Shown: positions 7,323 through 17,162, numbered from the stretch's first letter. The stretch is 45,563 bases of DNA from Gammaproteobacteria bacterium (GCA_016191235.1 JACPOZ010000023.1:1-45563); one strand, 5' to 3'. The notes: generated from the letters alone by a model not told the origin. Translations and numbers: made by a program.

Positions 7323-8305
7323 GCCGGCTGCTGCGCCATGATGTGTCGCTGCTGCTCCATAAAGGCCTTGGCGGCATGATAGCCGCCAAGCGACAGGATG
7401 TGGTTGCGCACGGCGCCCTCCACCAGTACGGCAAGATTGCGCCCCGGCGCCACCGGCAACAGGATTTGCGGGATCTCGACCTCCAGCACGGTGCGGACGC
7501 TGTGCTCACCGCGCAGGCGATCCATTTTGTACACCTCTTCGTCTGTCATGCGCCGCAAATGAACGATCAGCCGCAAGCGCTCACTTTGTTTTATCGCGCT
7601 GTCGCCGAACATGGCGCGGATATCGAGCACCCCCAACCCGCGCACCTCAAGGAAATCGCGCAGCAACTCGGGACAGGTACCGTCCAGCGTGTCGGGGGCG
7701 ATATGCGAGAATTCAGGCGCATCATCGGCGATCAGGCAATGGCCACGGCTCACCAGCTCCAGCGCAAGCTCGCTTTTGCCCACACCGCTATCGCCGGTAA
7801 GCAGCACGCCGATCCCCAGCACTTCCATGAAGACGCCGTGCAGGGTGGTTTTGTCGGCCAGAAAGTTGACCAGATAATAATGCAGGTGATCGACTATTTT
7901 GTCGCTCGACAGGCGTGATGCAAATAGCGGCGTGGCGGTACGCTCGGCGTATTGTTTCAGTTCCTGTTCGGCCGGTTGTCCGTCGGCGACAATCACCGCA
8001 GCAGGGGCATAATCGAACAAGTGCTTGATGGCGTCGTCGTGCGAATTCTTTCCCAGCCCCCGCAAGTAGTCGCACTCCGAGCGCCCCAGCACCTGGATGC
8101 GGTTAGGATGAATAAGATTAAGGTGCCCTACCACGGCAGGGCCGGATGAAGAACCCCAGGAAGAATCCGGGGATAGGCCGGTGGCATAGCGCCGCTTTTC
8201 CAGCTCTACGGCCCGCCCCTCCCCCGTCTGACCCGCCAGCCATTCCAGCGCGAGTTTTTCGCGGTGGATGTCAAACAGGGTTCCAGCGGTGAGGGGGGTA
8301 GGCAT
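7319..8305 (-). CDS. hprK: HPr kinase/phosphorylase
   Basis: A bifunctional enzyme that phosphorylates HPr at Ser46 with ATP and reverses the reaction with inorganic phosphate. Walker A is TGDSGVGKSELALEL, followed by the second signature LEVRGLGVLDIRAMFG, both diagnostic of HprK. I chose the ATG at 8305 (start MPTPLTAGTLFD, 328 residues) because it falls 5 bases after the ptsN stop; a longer frame to 8368 would overlap ptsN and add an unconserved tail. Its presence next to an HPr with intact Ser46 indicates a working module. Proteobacterial HprK is found in the rpoN region in many lineages outside the enterics. Confidence 0.93.
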   Translation of the reverse strand: MPTPLTAGTLFDIHREKLALEWLAGQTGEGRAVELEKRRYATGLSPDSSWGSSSGPAVVGHLNLIHPNRIQVLGRSECDYLRGLGKNSHDDAIKHLFDYAPAAVIVADGQPAEQELKQYAERTATPLFASRLSSDKIVDHLHYYLVNFLADKTTLHGVFMEVLGIGVLLTGDSGVGKSELALELVSRGHCLIADDAPEFSHIAPDTLDGTCPELLRDFLEVRGLGVLDIRAMFGDSAIKQSERLRLIVHLRRMTDEEVYKMDRLRGEHSVRTVLEVEIPQILLPVAPGRNLAVLVEGAVRNHILSLGGYHAAKAFMEQQRHIMAQQPA

Positions 8306-8310
8306 AAAAA

Positions 8311-8793
8311 TCAGGCATGCATCGTGAGCTGCATATCGGAAGGTGGTCTGTGGGTGACCAAATCGCACAGCTCATCACGTGTCTGGGCGCAATGCAGTTT
8401 CTCGCGCAGCCCCTCGTCGCTGAACATCTCCGCCAGTTGGGCGAGTAACTGCAGATGCTCCTCCGTTGATTTTTCCGGCACCAGCAACACAAACAGCAAG
8501 TCCACCGGCTGGTTGTCACTGGCGTCGAAGTCTATGCCTTTTTCGAGTTGTATAAAGGCGCCCAGCGCCTTGTCGATCTTCTTGAGGCGGCCGTGGGGAA
8601 TCGCCACCCCATGCCCCAACCCAGTGCAGCCCAGCCGTTCACGCGCAAGCAGGCTATCGACGATTTCTGCCTGCGTCAGTCCTGATTGGCTGCCCGCCAG
8701 CAACTCACCCAACAATTCAAATACGCGCTTTTTGCTGCTTGCCTTGACATGGCACGCAATGCGATCAAGCGTAATAACATCAGCTATTTGCAT
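8311..8793 (-). CDS. ptsN: nitrogen-regulatory PTS EIIA (EIIA-Ntr)
   Basis: A 160-residue EIIA of the fructose/Ntr class. The phosphorylated His67 is in GHGVAIPHGRL; PVDLLFVLLVP and the stretch HLQLLAQLAEMFSD are typical. It is the terminal acceptor of the Ntr phosphorelay and in other proteobacteria controls potassium transport and nitrogen or carbon signalling. It follows rpoN after only 71 bases; hpf, which usually lies between the two, is absent. Confidence 0.93.
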   Translation of the reverse strand: MQIADVITLDRIACHVKASSKKRVFELLGELLAGSQSGLTQAEIVDSLLARERLGCTGLGHGVAIPHGRLKKIDKALGAFIQLEKGIDFDASDNQPVDLLFVLLVPEKSTEEHLQLLAQLAEMFSDEGLREKLHCAQTRDELCDLVTHRPPSDMQLTMHA

Positions 8794-8824
8794 ATTTATC
8801 AGAACATCCCCCCATTATTAATGA

Positions 8825-8853
8825 GTAGGGGCGGGTTTCAAGCCCGTCCCTAC
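8825..8853. repeat. small palindromic repeat between rpoN and ptsN
   Basis: GTAGGGGCGGG (8825-8835) pairs with CCCGTCCCTAC (8843-8853) around TTTCAAG, 10 of 11 pairs plus further loop pairing. A related unit sits at 18488-18516. It occupies the place where hpf is expected. Confidence 0.75.
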
Positions 8854-8864
8854 GTTCTTGCATT

Positions 8865-10418
8865 TCAGGCCATCCGCTTGCGCTCGCTAGAAGGCGCGAT
8901 GCTCATCGCCTCGCGGTATTTCGCCACCGTCCGGCGCGCCACATTGATCCCCTGCTCGGAGAGGATCTCCGCAAGCTGGCTGTCACTGAGTGGCTTCTGT
9001 GGGCTTTCCGCCGCTACCAGCTTCTTTATAAGCGCGCGTATCGCCGTGGCGGAACACACGCCGCCGGTGGCGGTGGAAACGTGGCTGGAAAAAAAGTATT
9101 TTAGCTCGAAGATGCCTTGCGGGGTATGCATGTATTTTTGGGTGGTGACGCGTGATATGGTGGATTCGTGCATCCCTACCACTTCGGCGACATCATGCAG
9201 TACCAGCGGCTTCATCGCCTCCGGACCATAATCGAGAAAGGCACGCTGCCGCTCGACAATACACGAAGCCACCTTGAGCAGGGTTTCGCTACGGCTTTGC
9301 AGGCTTTTGATAAACCAGCGCGCTTCCTGAAGGTGGTTTTTCAGATAGGTATTGTCCGTGCTGTTGTCGGCGCGCCGGATCATATTGGCGTAGCGGGCGT
9401 TGACGCGTACCCGCGGCATGGCCTCAGGGTTGAGCTCGACGCGCCATGCGCCGCGCTTTTTCGTGACGACCACATCGGGGATCACATATTCAGACGCCTT
9501 GCTGGAAAAAATGCTGCCGGGGCGCGGGTTCACGGTCTGAATCAGCGCATTCACCTGGCTTAGCTCCGGCTGGGTCAGTTTCATGCGGCGCATCAACTGC
9601 GCGTAATCGCGGCCCGCCAGCAGATCCAGATGCTCCCGCACCAGTTGCAGGGCCTGCGCGCGCCAAGGGGTTGCCGGATCGTACTGCTGGAGCTGGATCA
9701 GCAGGCATTCGCGCAGATCGCGCGCAGCCACGCCGGGAGGGTCGAAATGCTGGAGGCGGCGCAGCACGGCTTCCACCTCATCCAGTTCGACATCCAGATC
9801 GCTGTGCAGTCCGGCGCGGATCTCTTCCAGCGGACTGGTGAGATAACCGTCATCGCTGATCGAATCAATCAGCGAGGTGGCGATGGCGCGGTCGGTGTCG
9901 CTGAACGGGGTGAGCTGCATCTGCCACATCAGGTGCTCATGCAAACCCTCGACGGACTCCCCCTGAATCTCATAATCGCGCCCATCCTGATCGCTGCCTT
10001 GCGTCTGCGGCGCGATGCTGTCATAGACATCATCCCAGGAGCTATCGACCGGCAGGTCGTCGGGCATGTCGGACGACTGCAAATCGAGTGTCGACTCGGA
10101 GGTGGCTCCACTCACTACAGGCTGCTCATCCATACCCATGCCGCCGCCGGTATCAACGCCTATGTCCATAGGCGTAGGCGGCAGAAATTCATCGGACCCG
10201 CCGGTATCGCCCTCGCTGGATGTTTCAAGCCCGCCACCAGCCAGGGCGCTTTCGAACTCGCCCTCCTCGGCAAGCTCAAGCAAGGGGTTGGCTTCAAGGG
10301 CCTGTTGTACTTCCGTCTGCAATTCGAGCGTGGACAACTGCAACAGGCGGATTGCCTGCTGCAGTTGTGGCGTCATGGTCAGATGTTGACCCAGGCGAAG
10401 CTGAAGTGATTGTTTCAT
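8865..10418 (-). CDS. rpoN: RNA polymerase sigma-54 factor
   Basis: A 517-residue sigma-54. The N-terminal activator-interacting region has [24 protein letters not shown] (residues about 6-29, Gln-rich), followed by an acidic variable region (about 50-170), the core-binding domain, the helix-turn-helix ([23 protein letters not shown]) and the RpoN box [10 protein letters not shown] near the C-terminus that reads the -24 promoter element. Full length with all regions present. It sits upstream of ptsN and downstream of lptB, the classical order, but an 88-bp palindromic repeat lies just upstream of its start. Confidence 0.96.
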   Translation of the reverse strand: MKQSLQLRLGQHLTMTPQLQQAIRLLQLSTLELQTEVQQALEANPLLELAEEGEFESALAGGGLETSSEGDTGGSDEFLPPTPMDIGVDTGGGMGMDEQPVVSGATSESTLDLQSSDMPDDLPVDSSWDDVYDSIAPQTQGSDQDGRDYEIQGESVEGLHEHLMWQMQLTPFSDTDRAIATSLIDSISDDGYLTSPLEEIRAGLHSDLDVELDEVEAVLRRLQHFDPPGVAARDLRECLLIQLQQYDPATPWRAQALQLVREHLDLLAGRDYAQLMRRMKLTQPELSQVNALIQTVNPRPGSIFSSKASEYVIPDVVVTKKRGAWRVELNPEAMPRVRVNARYANMIRRADNSTDNTYLKNHLQEARWFIKSLQSRSETLLKVASCIVERQRAFLDYGPEAMKPLVLHDVAEVVGMHESTISRVTTQKYMHTPQGIFELKYFFSSHVSTATGGVCSATAIRALIKKLVAAESPQKPLSDSQLAEILSEQGINVARRTVAKYREAMSIAPSSERKRMA

Positions 10419-10488
10419 GGTAAAACGGCTGACTCAATCATGCGTACACGAACAATATACGCCTATGTGGCGAAGGACGGCTAGTTTA

Positions 10489-10576
10489 GCAGCCTGTCGG
10501 ACTTAGGTCGAATCTACTGCGAAAGCGGTCCATTTTCCTACCAGTCCGCTACGATCCCCTAAGTCCGACAGGCTGC
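10489..10576. repeat. 88-bp MITE-like element with 19-bp perfect inverted ends
   Basis: Bases 10489-10507 are the exact reverse complement of 10558-10576 (GCAGCCTGTCGGACTTAGG and its complement), enclosing 50 bases without coding potential. It sits between lptB and rpoN and would fold strongly in the transcript, so it may separate expression of the two genes. Confidence 0.85.
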
Positions 10577-10589
10577 TGCCCCCAAATCA

Positions 10590-11315
10590 TCAAAGTTGGA
10601 ACTGCTGCCCCAGGTATACATCCCTAACCTGCTGATTGCTCAATATCTCGGCAGGCGCCCCGGCGGCGATTACCTTGCCTTCACTTACTATATAGGCGCG
10701 GCCGCAAATACCCAAGGTTTCGCGCACGTTGTGATCGGTGATCAATACGCCGATGCCCCTGGCACAAAGGTGGTTTATTATATTCTGAATATCGACAACG
10801 GAAAGGGGGTCGACACCGGCAAACGGCTCATCCAGGAGGATAAAGCGTGGCCGGGTGGCCAGGGCACGGGCGATTTCGACGCGCCGCCGCTCGCCGCCTG
10901 ACAGGCTCATCCCCAGGCTGGCGCGGATGTGGCCGATGTGCAGCTCTTGCAGCAACTGCTCCAGCTCCTGCTCCTGCTGTTCACGGCCCAGCCCCGGCAC
11001 GGTTTGCAGAATGGCGCGGATATTGTCGGCGACGGTAAGTTTGCGGAATACCGAGGCCTCCTGCGGCAGGTACCCTATCCCCAGCCGTGCCCGCGCGTGC
11101 ATGGGGTAGGCGGTGATGTCCTGGCCATCAAGCATGATGGCGCCATTTTCACAGGAAATCAGGCCGACGATCATGTAAAAACAGGTGGTTTTGCCTGCCC
11201 CGTTGGGACCCAGCAAACCCACCACCTCGCCACTGCTTACTTCCAGGGATACGCCGTTGACGACATTGCGCGCACGGTAGCGCTTGGCGATGTCATGCGC
11301 GCTTAAAACGCTCAC
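10590..11315 (-). CDS. lptB: LPS export ABC ATPase LptB
   Basis: A 241-residue cytoplasmic ATPase that powers lipopolysaccharide extraction by LptFG. Walker A is [12 protein letters not shown], the Q-loop lies near [12 protein letters not shown], the signature is [15 protein letters not shown] and Walker B is [13 protein letters not shown], followed by [12 protein letters not shown]. The combination [13 protein letters not shown] is specific to LptB. It begins with GTG, whose GTGA overlaps the lptA stop by 4 bases. LptF and LptG are encoded elsewhere. Confidence 0.95.
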   Translation of the reverse strand: MSVLSAHDIAKRYRARNVVNGVSLEVSSGEVVGLLGPNGAGKTTCFYMIVGLISCENGAIMLDGQDITAYPMHARARLGIGYLPQEASVFRKLTVADNIRAILQTVPGLGREQQEQELEQLLQELHIGHIRASLGMSLSGGERRRVEIARALATRPRFILLDEPFAGVDPLSVVDIQNIINHLCARGIGVLITDHNVRETLGICGRAYIVSEGKVIAAGAPAEILSNQQVRDVYLGQQFQL

Positions 11316-11887
11316 GGGGCCTTTTCCTTGCGTCGCGGCTGGATCACGGCCTGCACACGCTCCTGGCCGGTTTGCGCCTTGCTGGCCTTGACCGTCTCTT
11401 CGCGGCCGCTGTATTCAATGACGTTGCCGGCAAATTCACTGCCTTCTTTCCAGAGATAGGCGCTTCTTTGCAGCACGATGCGTTCCTCGCTGGCAAAATA
11501 GTCGATGCGCTCGGCGCGGGCGCGCAACTCTTCATTTTTGCCGGTCGCGGCGTCTTTGCTGTCCAGAAGCTGGCGATAGTTCGCCAGCTTGCCTTCGGCG
11601 ATGATCTTGTCCAGTTGCCGCTCCCTTTTTTTGCCCTCCGCGCCGGGCTTGGTCTCGGTGACGAAAGAGGCATAGGTCGTCACCGTGTCGGCGGTCAGCA
11701 CGATACTGCCCTGGGTCATGCGCACATTTCCCCGGTAGACACTGACGCCCTTTTTGTCGTCGATGTCGACACTGTCGGCCTCGATGTGCATGGGCTGCTC
11801 CCGGTCGCCGGTCATGGCCATGACGGCGACCGGGAACAGCCCATGCGATGCGGCCAGCAGAATAAATTTAAGGTGTTTCCGATACAT
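11312..11887 (-). CDS. lptA: LPS transport periplasmic protein LptA
   Basis: A 191-residue protein from ATG 11887; a GTG nine bases upstream is an alternative. A signal peptide ([20 protein letters not shown], with a cleavage site near AVMA) precedes the OstA-type beta-jellyroll: [39 protein letters not shown] and a late [10 protein letters not shown] repeat. It bridges LptC and LptD across the periplasm. Its start lies 20 bases inside lptC and its stop overlaps lptB, so lptC-lptA-lptB are translationally coupled. Confidence 0.92.
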   Translation of the reverse strand: MYRKHLKFILLAASHGLFPVAVMAMTGDREQPMHIEADSVDIDDKKGVSVYRGNVRMTQGSIVLTADTVTTYASFVTETKPGAEGKKRERQLDKIIAEGKLANYRQLLDSKDAATGKNEELRARAERIDYFASEERIVLQRSAYLWKEGSEFAGNVIEYSGREETVKASKAQTGQERVQAVIQPRRKEKAP

Positions 11888-12461
11888 AAATTCCACGTAC
11901 TTTAGAGAGCAATTGCAGGTGTTCGTCTTTCAGGCTGGCGCGCATCCCCACCGCGTCGACCACGCTGCCGGCATTATTGCTGAAGGTGACGGGCTGGTCC
12001 GTTTCCGCGTATTCATCATCCGGCTTGAGATGCAGTTCGGTGGTGCGCACTATTTGCTCACGGCCCAGCGTGGGATCGATTTGGCGCATCATCACCTTGC
12101 CGTGCAGTATCACGGTCTTGCCGCCCGATGATATCCACCCCTGCTCGGCGTCGATGTGCCATGGTGCCTCATCCTTGCGGAGTATGGTCATGTGCGGCAG
12201 CGTGAGCAGCGCGCTGTCGTCGTCCGCGTAATGCACCATGGAAGGTGCGGCCAAATGATTGCGCGGCGCCCCCGCCTTGTCCATGGTGGTCAGCGTGAAG
12301 TCCTTCAGATAAAAATCAGGGTCATGCCGCGTCGATCCGGGGCGGCTGGCCTGCGGGGTCTGCGCGGATTGCAACAGCCACCAGCTCAGGGTGGCGAGGG
12401 CGGCGAGAACAATCAGAATGAACCAATATCGCCAGTGAAAATTGATGCTTGTATTAACCAA
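11868..12461 (-). CDS. lptC: LPS export system protein LptC
   Basis: A 197-residue inner-membrane protein: one N-terminal membrane segment (YWFILIVLAALATLSWWLL, about 12-30) and a periplasmic jellyroll with DPDFYLKDFTLTTMDKAG, LLTLPHMTILRK and a DAVGMRASL stretch. It receives LPS from LptBFG and hands it to LptA. The only usable start is TTG at 12461, which lies inside the last codons of the upstream toxin gene; an AGGA lies 11 bases before it. The usual gene preceding lptC is kdsC, here displaced by a toxin-antitoxin pair, so lptC now takes its translation signal from the toxin gene. Confidence 0.88.
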   Translation of the reverse strand: MVNTSINFHWRYWFILIVLAALATLSWWLLQSAQTPQASRPGSTRHDPDFYLKDFTLTTMDKAGAPRNHLAAPSMVHYADDDSALLTLPHMTILRKDEAPWHIDAEQGWISSGGKTVILHGKVMMRQIDPTLGREQIVRTTELHLKPDDEYAETDQPVTFSNNAGSVVDAVGMRASLKDEHLQLLSKVRGIYVSETP

Positions 12462-12879
12462 GGGTTGTGTAATCCTGCAAGCTAATCACTGCGCCCGCCG
12501 GGCCAGTTTTTTGCGCATATTTGTAATCAGCGGTGACGAATAGCCCGTTTTCCACAAGGGCCAGCGCATGGTAAGCGGCATCGTAGAAAGTCACGTTGAA
12601 CTGCTGCGTCAACGATAGGGTTTGATTTAGCCATGCCTTGCCTGGCGGGCCTTCCTCCATGCCAAATTCCATCAAGGCTTCCAGTATCTCCTTTGCCTGA
12701 CCGGGAAAGCGCCGGGCGAGGGTATTGCCTACCTCATAAAGCCACAAAGATGGGACTTTAACAAAAATTTCCCCTTGTACCGCAGCATCGCGCAAATGCA
12801 GTGCTGCGGCGAGATCTTGCTCTTCGGGGCCAGGCAGAACCCATTTCAGGATGACCGAGGCATCCGGGACAATCAGCAT
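12454..12879 (-). CDS. PIN-domain ribonuclease toxin (VapC-like)
   Basis: A 141-residue PIN-domain protein. The metal-binding acidic residues are Asp6 (IVPDASVILKW), Glu49 (LYEVGNTLARR), Asp100 (TFYDAAYHALA) and Asp118 (TADYKYAQK), the VapC pattern. VapC toxins cleave tRNA or rRNA when freed of the antitoxin. Its ATG shares one base with the antitoxin stop (TGATG), and its last 8 bases overlap the start of lptC. All four acidic residues are present, so the nuclease looks intact. Placing a toxin in a transcript with an essential envelope operon is unusual. Confidence 0.88.
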   Translation of the reverse strand: MLIVPDASVILKWVLPGPEEQDLAAALHLRDAAVQGEIFVKVPSLWLYEVGNTLARRFPGQAKEILEALMEFGMEEGPPGKAWLNQTLSLTQQFNVTFYDAAYHALALVENGLFVTADYKYAQKTGPAGAVISLQDYTTLG

Positions 12880-13109
12880 CACTGCATGCGTTCCCGGTCT
12901 TCACGAATCCAGCTGACGACATCTTGGGTGGACACGCCAGGCAGTTTGGCACGTAGCGCGTCCATTTTTTGCGCCGCCTTAATCCGTTGGCGGGTCTTGA
13001 ACCATGCGGTAATGGCGTTGTTCACCACCTTGCTGCGCTCCCCTTTGGCGCATGCCTGCAAGGCATTCCAGGCTTCCTCATCCAGCATGATGTTTACGCG
13101 ATGTCCCAT
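12879..13109 (-). CDS. antitoxin of the VapC-like toxin (probable ribbon-helix-helix type)
   Basis: A 76-residue protein from ATG 13109, chosen because GAGG lies 7 bases upstream; a GTG at 13124 is less likely. Residues 1-36 (MGHRVNIMLDEEAWNAL, then GERSKVVNNAITAWF) fit a ribbon-helix-helix DNA-binding fold; the C-terminal part (about 45-76) would wrap and neutralise the toxin. A perfect 8-bp inverted repeat directly upstream is the likely autoregulatory operator. Fold assignment is by pattern, not by a firm family match. Confidence 0.8.
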   Translation of the reverse strand: MGHRVNIMLDEEAWNALQACAKGERSKVVNNAITAWFKTRQRIKAAQKMDALRAKLPGVSTQDVVSWIREDRERMQ

Positions 13110-13125
13110 AACATAACCTCTCACC

Positions 13126-13147
13126 AGTGTGTATGCGATTACACACT
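13126..13147 (-). promoter_or_regulatory. operator palindrome of the toxin-antitoxin module
   Basis: AGTGTGTA (13126-13133) and TACACACT (13140-13147) are exact reverse complements spaced by 6 bases, 16 bases before the antitoxin ATG. This is the expected place and form for antitoxin autorepression. Confidence 0.75.
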
Positions 13148-13168
13148 ACTGAAACAGACCAGTCCCTG

Positions 13169-13705
13169 TCAAGAATCGTCCGCCATCAAATACTTGCCCA
13201 ATTGCGCCTCCAGCGTCCCCTGCGCTTCCATGACCAGTTCGCATACGTCCCTGGCCGCACCGCGCCCGCCCACGCTGGGGGTTTGCCAATGCGCGTGCTT
13301 TTTGACCAGGTAATGGGCGTCCTGCACGGCGATTGCCAGGCCAACGCGCCGCATCACTGGCAGGTCGATCACGTCGTCGCCGGTATAAGCCACCTGTTGC
13401 GCATCCAGCGCCAGCTTTTCCAGTAGCACTTTAAAGGCGGCGAGCTTGTCCTGCTGCCCCTGGTAGACGTGCTTGATATTGAGGCTGGCCATACGGTGGG
13501 CGACGGCTTCGGAGGTGCGCGCGGTGATCACGGCGATATCGACGCCGCTGTTTTGCAGCATTTTTATGCCATGCCCGTCGCGCGAATGAAACACCTTGAG
13601 CTCCCGGCCCTCGGCGTCTATGTACAGACTGCCGTCGGTGAGTACGCCGTCCACGTCAAAGATCACCAGTTTGATATGTGCGGCTTTTTCGAGAATGTCT
13701 TGCAT
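13169..13705 (-). CDS. kdsC: 3-deoxy-D-manno-octulosonate 8-phosphate phosphatase
   Basis: A 178-residue HAD-family phosphatase that releases Kdo from Kdo-8-phosphate for lipid A inner-core synthesis. The nucleophile motif is VIFDVDGVLTDGSL (Asp17, Asp19), motif II is AVITARTS, and the metal motif is YTGDDVIDLPVM. C1-type short HAD without a cap, as expected for the KdsC tetramer. kdsD, its usual upstream partner, is not adjacent; greB lies upstream instead and a toxin-antitoxin pair intervenes before lptC. Confidence 0.93.
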   Translation of the reverse strand: MQDILEKAAHIKLVIFDVDGVLTDGSLYIDAEGRELKVFHSRDGHGIKMLQNSGVDIAVITARTSEAVAHRMASLNIKHVYQGQQDKLAAFKVLLEKLALDAQQVAYTGDDVIDLPVMRRVGLAIAVQDAHYLVKKHAHWQTPSVGGRGAARDVCELVMEAQGTLEAQLGKYLMADDS

Positions 13706-13793
13706 TGGATTATCCTGATTTCTCAGATAACGTTAGCATGACTGGGCTGGGTATCGCAAAAAACATGGAAAATCCGTGGGGCTGTGGCAACCT

Positions 13794-14294
13794 TCACTTG
13801 CCCGGATAATGGACTTCGGTTACGTAATAGGTTGCGCTTCCCTCCGGCGTTTGCACCGTAACCTCGTCATCCACCGTTTTTTTCATCAAGGCGCGCGCAA
13901 CAGGGGAGTCTATGCTGATGTAGCCTTTTTTCACGTCGAATTCATCGGGGCCGACGATGCGATAGACCACCTCCTTGCCGCGCCCGTCTTCAAGATGCGC
14001 CCAGGCGCCAAAGAAGATGCGGGTTTGGTCCTGCGGGGTATCTCGCACCACTTTAAGGTCCGGCAAGCGCTTTTGCAGATAACGAACGCGCCGGTCGATT
14101 TCGCGCAGCTCTTTTTTGCGATAGATATATTCGGCGTTTTCCGAGCGGTCACCCTCGGCTGCCGCAGCCGTCAGCGCCTTGGTCACCTCGGCGCGCCGTT
14201 TCCACAGGCTTTCCAGTTCATCCTGTAGGCATTGATAGCCTTCGGGTGTGATGTAGGGGGAGGCCTTGGCCTGTGGTGGGCGGTAGCGAGTCAT
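13794..14294 (-). CDS. greB: transcription elongation factor GreB
   Basis: A 166-residue factor from ATG 14294 ([21 protein letters not shown]); a longer start at 14339 adds an unconserved segment. The N-terminal coiled coil carries the basic patch and the loop with [23 protein letters not shown], holding the catalytic acidic residues that enter the RNA polymerase channel; the C-terminal FKBP-like domain includes [11 protein letters not shown] and the DSPVARAL region. The [18 protein letters not shown] sequence favours GreB over GreA. It rescues backtracked RNA polymerase. Upstream of kdsC with an 88-base gap and probably its own transcript. Confidence 0.9.
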   Translation of the reverse strand: MTRYRPPQAKASPYITPEGYQCLQDELESLWKRRAEVTKALTAAAAEGDRSENAEYIYRKKELREIDRRVRYLQKRLPDLKVVRDTPQDQTRIFFGAWAHLEDGRGKEVVYRIVGPDEFDVKKGYISIDSPVARALMKKTVDDEVTVQTPEGSATYYVTEVHYPGK

Positions 14295-14427
14295 TGTGGC
14301 GTGCAAATATCCATTTTCAAATCCGCGCGAGTATGGCATAGAAGGCGTGTAGAATGGTCATTTTTGGGCGAACTATCCGCTTGATGGTCATGGTTAGCGG
14401 GTTACAACGATTTGACGAGTGCAGATA

Positions 14428-15690
14428 ATGAATAATTCAAGCAAAGCATTGCAGGATTTCTCCGTGGCGTATTACATCGGTGACCGCAGCACCGGAGCGA
14501 TTCATGTTGTAAACCGCAGCAACGGTCAAACTACGATTGAGCATCTCCCGGTCGCGCCGGGCACGGATCTGGACAAGCTGCTCAAGCCCGTCATGGCGGG
14601 ACTGACGCAAGACCGCAAGGTTGTGCTGCTCGATCCGCGCAGCAAGGAGGTCCGGCTGCAGGCGGATTTTCCGGCGGATACCTTTCCCGCCCATCTTTAT
14701 GCCGATCCGTATTCCAATCGCGACTGGTTCATGAACGATGGCGACAAGGCGACTGGCAACGACACCCTGAATTGCGGAGATAAAGGCTCCTCGGTGACGG
14801 TCATTGCAAGCACGGCGAGCCGCGACGCAACATTCCTGAAGACCATCTGCATCGGGCGAGGCCATCATCAGGCGGCGTTTACGCCACCCGCCGCACCAGC
14901 GTCCAACGTGCCGCAGCGCGCCTACATCAGCAATCTCAACGACGGCACGGTTTCGGTCATCGGCAATGACCCCAACGATGCCACAAGCTATCTGAAGCTG
15001 CTTGCCACCATCAATCTGTGCGAGCCGGAACGCGAAGAGGGCGTGGCGGACAAGATTCCGAACACCGCGTACCCACATGGCCTGGCGTATTCCACGGCCG
15101 CCGGCAAGCTGTATAACCTCAACAGCGGTTACGGCACGGTGGTGATTATCGACCCGGCCACAAATGTCATTGAACAGCGTTTGAATTTCAAGGGCTACAG
15201 CAACCTGTTTGCGGCGCCGGGCGGACGTTATCTGATCGGGCGTGGAGCGGATCGCAAGTCCGACCTCAACCACGTGATCGCCAGGATCGCCGCGCTGGAT
15301 ACCGCCACCAATACCGTGACGGACAAGCTCGACCTGCCAGACATTTATTTCAGCAAGTACTACTTCAATGCCGAAGGTACCAAGCTGTATATGACCACCA
15401 GCAGCTCGGGCAGTCCTGAGCAGCAGGCGAATATCAAGGCCGATGTGGTGCTGGTGTTCGATCTCACCACCTTGCCGAAGCTGCGGCTGCTCCAGGAGAT
15501 CAAGGCAGGGCCTTCGGGATCGCTGGCTTTTCTGGTTCAGAACGGCGTCACTGAACTGGTATTCTCCGCTAACGCGGAGGCCGGATCACTGGTGGTGATC
15601 GACGGCAAGACGGACGCCGTGCTGGAGACTGTCGAGGTCACGGCGGGTGCATCGCATGCGCGGATCTGGATGTTGGGTGAGAGAGCATAA
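14428..15690 (+). CDS. YVTN/beta-propeller repeat protein of unknown role
   Basis: About 420 residues from ATG 14428 (a GTG 9 bases upstream is possible). The sequence shows repeated propeller blades of the form VSVIGNDP, YLKLLATI, VVIIDPATNVIEQRL, IAALDTATNTVTDKLDLPD, LVVIDGKTDAVLETVEV. This is the YVTN-like beta-propeller found in surface or metal/quinone-dependent dehydrogenase-like proteins. No signal peptide is apparent at the chosen start, so location is uncertain. Two lone Cys pairs (LNCGDKG, TICIG, NLCEPE) could form disulfides or bind metal. It lies divergent from greB and 13 bases before a secreted hydrolase gene with a strong ribosome binding site, likely one operon. Confidence 0.75.
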   Translation: MNNSSKALQDFSVAYYIGDRSTGAIHVVNRSNGQTTIEHLPVAPGTDLDKLLKPVMAGLTQDRKVVLLDPRSKEVRLQADFPADTFPAHLYADPYSNRDWFMNDGDKATGNDTLNCGDKGSSVTVIASTASRDATFLKTICIGRGHHQAAFTPPAAPASNVPQRAYISNLNDGTVSVIGNDPNDATSYLKLLATINLCEPEREEGVADKIPNTAYPHGLAYSTAAGKLYNLNSGYGTVVIIDPATNVIEQRLNFKGYSNLFAAPGGRYLIGRGADRKSDLNHVIARIAALDTATNTVTDKLDLPDIYFSKYYFNAEGTKLYMTTSSSGSPEQQANIKADVVLVFDLTTLPKLRLLQEIKAGPSGSLAFLVQNGVTELVFSANAEAGSLVVIDGKTDAVLETVEVTAGASHARIWMLGERA

Positions 15691-15703
15691 TCAGGAGGAG
15701 TAC

Positions 15704-16495
<792 letters not shown>

Positions 16496-16499
16496 CGCG

Positions 16500-17162
16500 A
16501 TGATTTTTCGCCCCGGCCAAAAACCGGCTATGCCCGCGCCGCACGAGGCCCTGCCAGGCCGCAACGAGAAGATGCCGGTGCCGGAACATCATTACCTGAA
16601 CCACCATCGTATCGTGCCGCCGTTCCCGGAGGGTATGGCGATAGCGATGTTCGGCCTGGGGTGTTTCTGGGGTGCGGAACGCAAATTCTGGTTGGTGGAA
16701 GGCGTTTACTCCACGGCGGTGGGTTATGCGGGCGGCTATACACCGAATCCCACCTATCAGGAGATCTGCTCCGGGATGACCGGCCACAATGAGGTGGTGC
16801 GGGTGGTGTATGACCCCGGCAGGGTGAGTTACCAGCAATTGCTGAAGGTATTCTGGGAGTCGCATGACCCGACCCAGGGCATGCGCCAGGGCAATGACAT
16901 CGGCACACAATACCGCTCGGGAATTTATCCCTGTGACGATGCGCAAAAGACTGCGGCGCTGGTCTCAAGAGACACCTATCAACAGGCGCTGAACACAGCA
17001 GATTATGGATCCATCACCACAGAGATCGTGGACGCGCCGGAATTTTATTATGCGGAAGACTACCACCAGCAATACCTGGCAAAAAATCCTGGCGGCTACT
17101 GCGGCCTGGGTGGTACCGGTGTGGCGTGTCCAGCGGGGCGTGCAGGATATGCTAATGACTAA
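16500..17162 (+). CDS. msrA: peptide methionine sulfoxide reductase A
   Basis: A 220-residue MsrA reducing the S-epimer of methionine sulfoxide. The catalytic Cys is in [14 protein letters not shown], followed by [26 protein letters not shown], the substrate motif [13 protein letters not shown] and the [24 protein letters not shown] tail segments holding the recycling cysteines. The start at 16500 lies 4 bases after the previous stop with AGGA 9 bases upstream. The 45-residue N-terminal extension before the catalytic domain ([17 protein letters not shown]) resembles that of enteric MsrA; no secretion signal is visible, so it is cytoplasmic. Confidence 0.95.
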   Translation: MIFRPGQKPAMPAPHEALPGRNEKMPVPEHHYLNHHRIVPPFPEGMAIAMFGLGCFWGAERKFWLVEGVYSTAVGYAGGYTPNPTYQEICSGMTGHNEVVRVVYDPGRVSYQQLLKVFWESHDPTQGMRQGNDIGTQYRSGIYPCDDAQKTAALVSRDTYQQALNTADYGSITTEIVDAPEFYYAEDYHQQYLAKNPGGYCGLGGTGVACPAGRAGYAND

